Assembly (NCBI GenBank): GCA_937967805.1
Contig: CALBTC010000314.1
Coordinates: 1 to 6,896 of the forward strand
Reading direction: 5' to 3'
Length of the DNA: 6,896 nt
Source of the DNA: an uncultured Anaerolineaceae bacterium
Lineage (GTDB): Bacteria > Chloroflexota > Anaerolineae > Promineifilales > Promineifilaceae
Under the pieces are notes generated by a model, which did no database searches, had not been told where the DNA came from, and saw only the letters and a program-made list of their open reading frames with translations. Below are positions 5,457-6,896 of this stretch, piece after piece. The first letter of the stretch is position 1. Each line of letters begins with the position of its first letter. The translations under genes and the position numbers were made by a program.

Positions 5457-6110
5457 ATGGCACACCATAATAAAGAAAATCTGTACCGTCTTTTTGCCCA
5501 GATTGCCAATGCCTTAGCGAATCCCCACCGGCTGGAGCTGGTCGATTTACTTGTGCAAGCACCACGCACCGTCGAAGAACTGGCGCATGAGGCACATATG
5601 TCTGTGGCCAATACTTCGCAGCATTTACAGCGGCTCAAACAAGCACAGTTGGTTACGGCCGTGCGGGAAGGGCAGTATATTCGTTACCACCTGGCGGATC
5701 CAGCGGTGGCTCAGTTGTGGCTGCAACTGCGAGCTGTGGCCGAACAACAATTGGCTGAGGTAGATCGAGCCCTGGATGCATATCGTACACGACGCCATGA
5801 GTTTGAAGGGATAACGGCCGTTGAACTGCAAACCCGGCTCGCCAACGACGAAGTCATTCTGCTGGATGTGCGCCCGGTTGTGGAATATGAAGCCGCGCAC
5901 ATCCCCGGAGCCATCTCCCTGCCGTGGACGGAAGTGGCGCAACGGCAGCAAGAACTACCTCCTGACAAAACAATTGTCGCCTACTGCCGTGGCCCTTACT
6001 GCGTTTATGCCGACGAGGCGCTGGCTGATTTGGCACAGGCTGGCTGGCAGGTCGCCCGGTTGGAAGAGGGCGTTTTGGAGTGGCGGGAAGCTGGATACGC
6101 ACTAAATTGA
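5457..6110 (+). CDS. ArsR/SmtB-family regulator fused to a rhodanese domain
   Basis: This 217-residue protein has two domains. Residues about 8-95 form an ArsR winged helix: ANALANPHRLELVDLL (18-33), then the recognition region VANTSQHLQRLKQAQLV (50-66), then the wing REGQYIRYHL (70-79). A helical linker to about residue 118 leads to a rhodanese domain. That domain has LLDVRPVVEYEAAHIPGAISLPW (135-157) and the active-site loop C177-R-G-P-Y-C182 after VAY. The HTH part has no cysteine at all; the only two cysteines are in the rhodanese loop. The protein is therefore unlikely to sense metals or persulfide through HTH cysteines as SqrR or BigR do, and the rhodanese loop is the plausible sensor of sulfane sulfur. 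It is followed 13 bp later by a rhodanese-MBL gene and is preceded by its own promoter and operator. The fusion is a recurring architecture in bacteria. The ribosome binding site is weak (GAGAG). Confidence 0.92.
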   Translation: MAHHNKENLYRLFAQIANALANPHRLELVDLLVQAPRTVEELAHEAHMSVANTSQHLQRLKQAQLVTAVREGQYIRYHLADPAVAQLWLQLRAVAEQQLAEVDRALDAYRTRRHEFEGITAVELQTRLANDEVILLDVRPVVEYEAAHIPGAISLPWTEVAQRQQELPPDKTIVAYCRGPYCVYADEALADLAQAGWQVARLEEGVLEWREAGYALN

Positions 6111-6123
6111 AATGGAGATAAAA

Positions 6124-6896
6124 ATGAGTGAACAAACAATGAATGTCCACACCTTGCAAGACATGCTGGTCAATGGCGAAAATGTAACCGTGCTGGACAT
6201 TCGCCATACTGAAGATTATCAGGAATGGTCGATACCGGGCAGCACCCATGTGGATGCTTATGATGCTTTGAAAAGCAAAGATCCGCAAGCGCTCAAAGCG
6301 GTTCAGCTACAGCCAGACCGACCAGTTGTGACCATCTGTGGAGCTGGCGTGGTTAGTCTGGAGGCGGCGCACCAGTTACGCCAACAGGGATACGAGGCAC
6401 TTTCGCTGGCTGGTGGCATGAAAGCATGGAGCCTGGCCTGGAACAGCGCGACTGTACCCACGCAAAGCCCGGACTTACACATCATTCAAATTCGACGTAC
6501 AGACAAAGGATGTTTGTCTTACCTGATTGGATCAGGCAAGGAAGCAGTGGTGGTGGATGCGGCCGTTGACCCACAGATTTATCTGGAACTGGCGCAGCAG
6601 CATGGTTGGCAAATCACTCAGGTGTTAGACACCCATATCCATGCCGATCATTTGTCTCGTAGCCGACGGCTTGCGGAAAGCAGTGGTGCAACTCTTCATT
6701 TACCGGCTCAGGAGCGGGTGACTTATCCGTTTACGGCCGCTCAGGATCAAGATGTACTCACTGTTGGGTCGATTCAAGTCAAGGTGATTCACACACCGGG
6801 CCATACATTAGAGAGCATGTGTTATCTCGTAAATGATGAGGCGTTGATTACAGGGGACACACTGTTTTTAACGGCCGTTGGTCGCCCTGACCTAAA
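6124..6896 (+). CDS. rhodanese-metallo-beta-lactamase fusion, persulfide dioxygenase-like (3' end outside window)
   Basis: The visible part is 257 residues and is still open at the window edge. Residues about 8-105 are a rhodanese domain: VTVLDIRHTEDYQEWSIPGS (21-40), then the active-site loop ICGAGVVSLEAA with catalytic Cys at 72, then LAGGMKAW (95-102). From about 117 a metallo-beta-lactamase domain follows: T170-H171-I-H173-A-D175-H176, TPGHT with H227, and TGDTLF with D245, then GRPDL. This matches the ETHE1-type glyoxalase II-like group, in which a mononuclear iron oxidises glutathione persulfide or similar persulfides. The rhodanese comes first here, the reverse of the common MBL-first order. 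The start has GGAG at 6114-6117, 6 nt upstream, and lies 13 bp after the ArsR-rhodanese stop, so the two form an operon. The likely job is removal of sulfide-derived persulfide in the cytoplasm; the substrate is inferred. Confidence 0.9.
   Translation, partial: MSEQTMNVHTLQDMLVNGENVTVLDIRHTEDYQEWSIPGSTHVDAYDALKSKDPQALKAVQLQPDRPVVTICGAGVVSLEAAHQLRQQGYEALSLAGGMKAWSLAWNSATVPTQSPDLHIIQIRRTDKGCLSYLIGSGKEAVVVDAAVDPQIYLELAQQHGWQITQVLDTHIHADHLSRSRRLAESSGATLHLPAQERVTYPFTAAQDQDVLTVGSIQVKVIHTPGHTLESMCYLVNDEALITGDTLFLTAVGRPDL

Larger units (their letters stand above)
870..6878. repeat. highly iterated palindrome ACGGCCGT, nine exact copies
   Basis: Exact copies start at 870, 3032, 3280, 3822, 4520, 5323, 5655, 5814 and 6871. 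One-mismatch copies start at 266, 904, 6559 and 6733. About 0.1 copies would be expected by chance at even base composition. All exact copies lie inside genes, on both coding strands and in two reading phases: six encode Thr-Ala-Val (3280, 4520, 5323, 5655, 5814, 6871) and three encode Arg-Pro (870, 3032, 3822). The DNA word itself, not one peptide, is therefore being kept. It resembles HIP1 of cyanobacteria in style, though HIP1 is a different sequence. Confidence 0.85.

Noticed and set aside
1..6896. Insertion sequence, CRISPR array, tRNA or rRNA
   Set aside because: No transposase, terminal repeats with target duplication, regularly spaced repeats, or conserved RNA sequence was seen on either strand.

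Overview
This is a bacterial window of moderate GC that carries eight genes, two of them cut by the window edges. No RNA gene, insertion sequence, CRISPR array or phage gene is visible. The taxon cannot be proven from the sequence. The CcdA-type fragment, the rhodanese-containing ArsR regulator and the overall style fit a Chloroflexota-like environmental bacterium, but that is inference. The strongest genome-level signature is the 8-bp palindrome ACGGCCGT, found nine times exactly in 6.9 kb and always inside genes. It looks like a highly iterated palindrome comparable to cyanobacterial HIP1.

Layout. Positions 1-291 (minus) hold the N-terminal part of a CcdA/DsbD-type membrane protein that seems to lack the usual first membrane helix. 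Positions 309-578 (minus) encode a small exported His-rich protein with an EF-hand-like loop, in line with the ccdA fragment. A divergent intergenic region with an 18-bp palindrome separates these from a four-helix membrane protein (814-1290, plus) and a DHA3-type MFS exporter (1364-2656, plus). Converging on the exporter from the other side is a two-gene minus-strand operon: a polytopic membrane protein of unknown function (4623-3493) overlapping a class I SAM-dependent methyltransferase (3515-2865). A TetR-family regulator (4765-5358, plus) is divergent from that operon. The shared promoter region carries two copies of AACWTAAGTT, one of them inside the spacer of the operon's predicted promoter. 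At the right end is a second operon: an ArsR-type HTH fused to a rhodanese domain (5457-6110), followed 13 bp later by a rhodanese fused to a metallo-beta-lactamase (persulfide dioxygenase-like) domain (6124 to beyond the window).

How it may fit together. The right-hand operon is a recognisable sulfide/persulfide-response module: a regulator that probably reads sulfane sulfur, and an enzyme that combines sulfur transfer with a mononuclear-iron MBL fold. The CcdA-type protein, the exported two-Cys protein and a methyltransferase that loosely recalls small-thiol methyltransferases would suit a wider thiol/redox theme, but this link is inference. The least explained and most interesting part is the TetR-controlled membrane protein plus methyltransferase pair. 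Its membrane protein has Asp, Glu and His residues at or near predicted helix ends, which could form a metal or substrate site.
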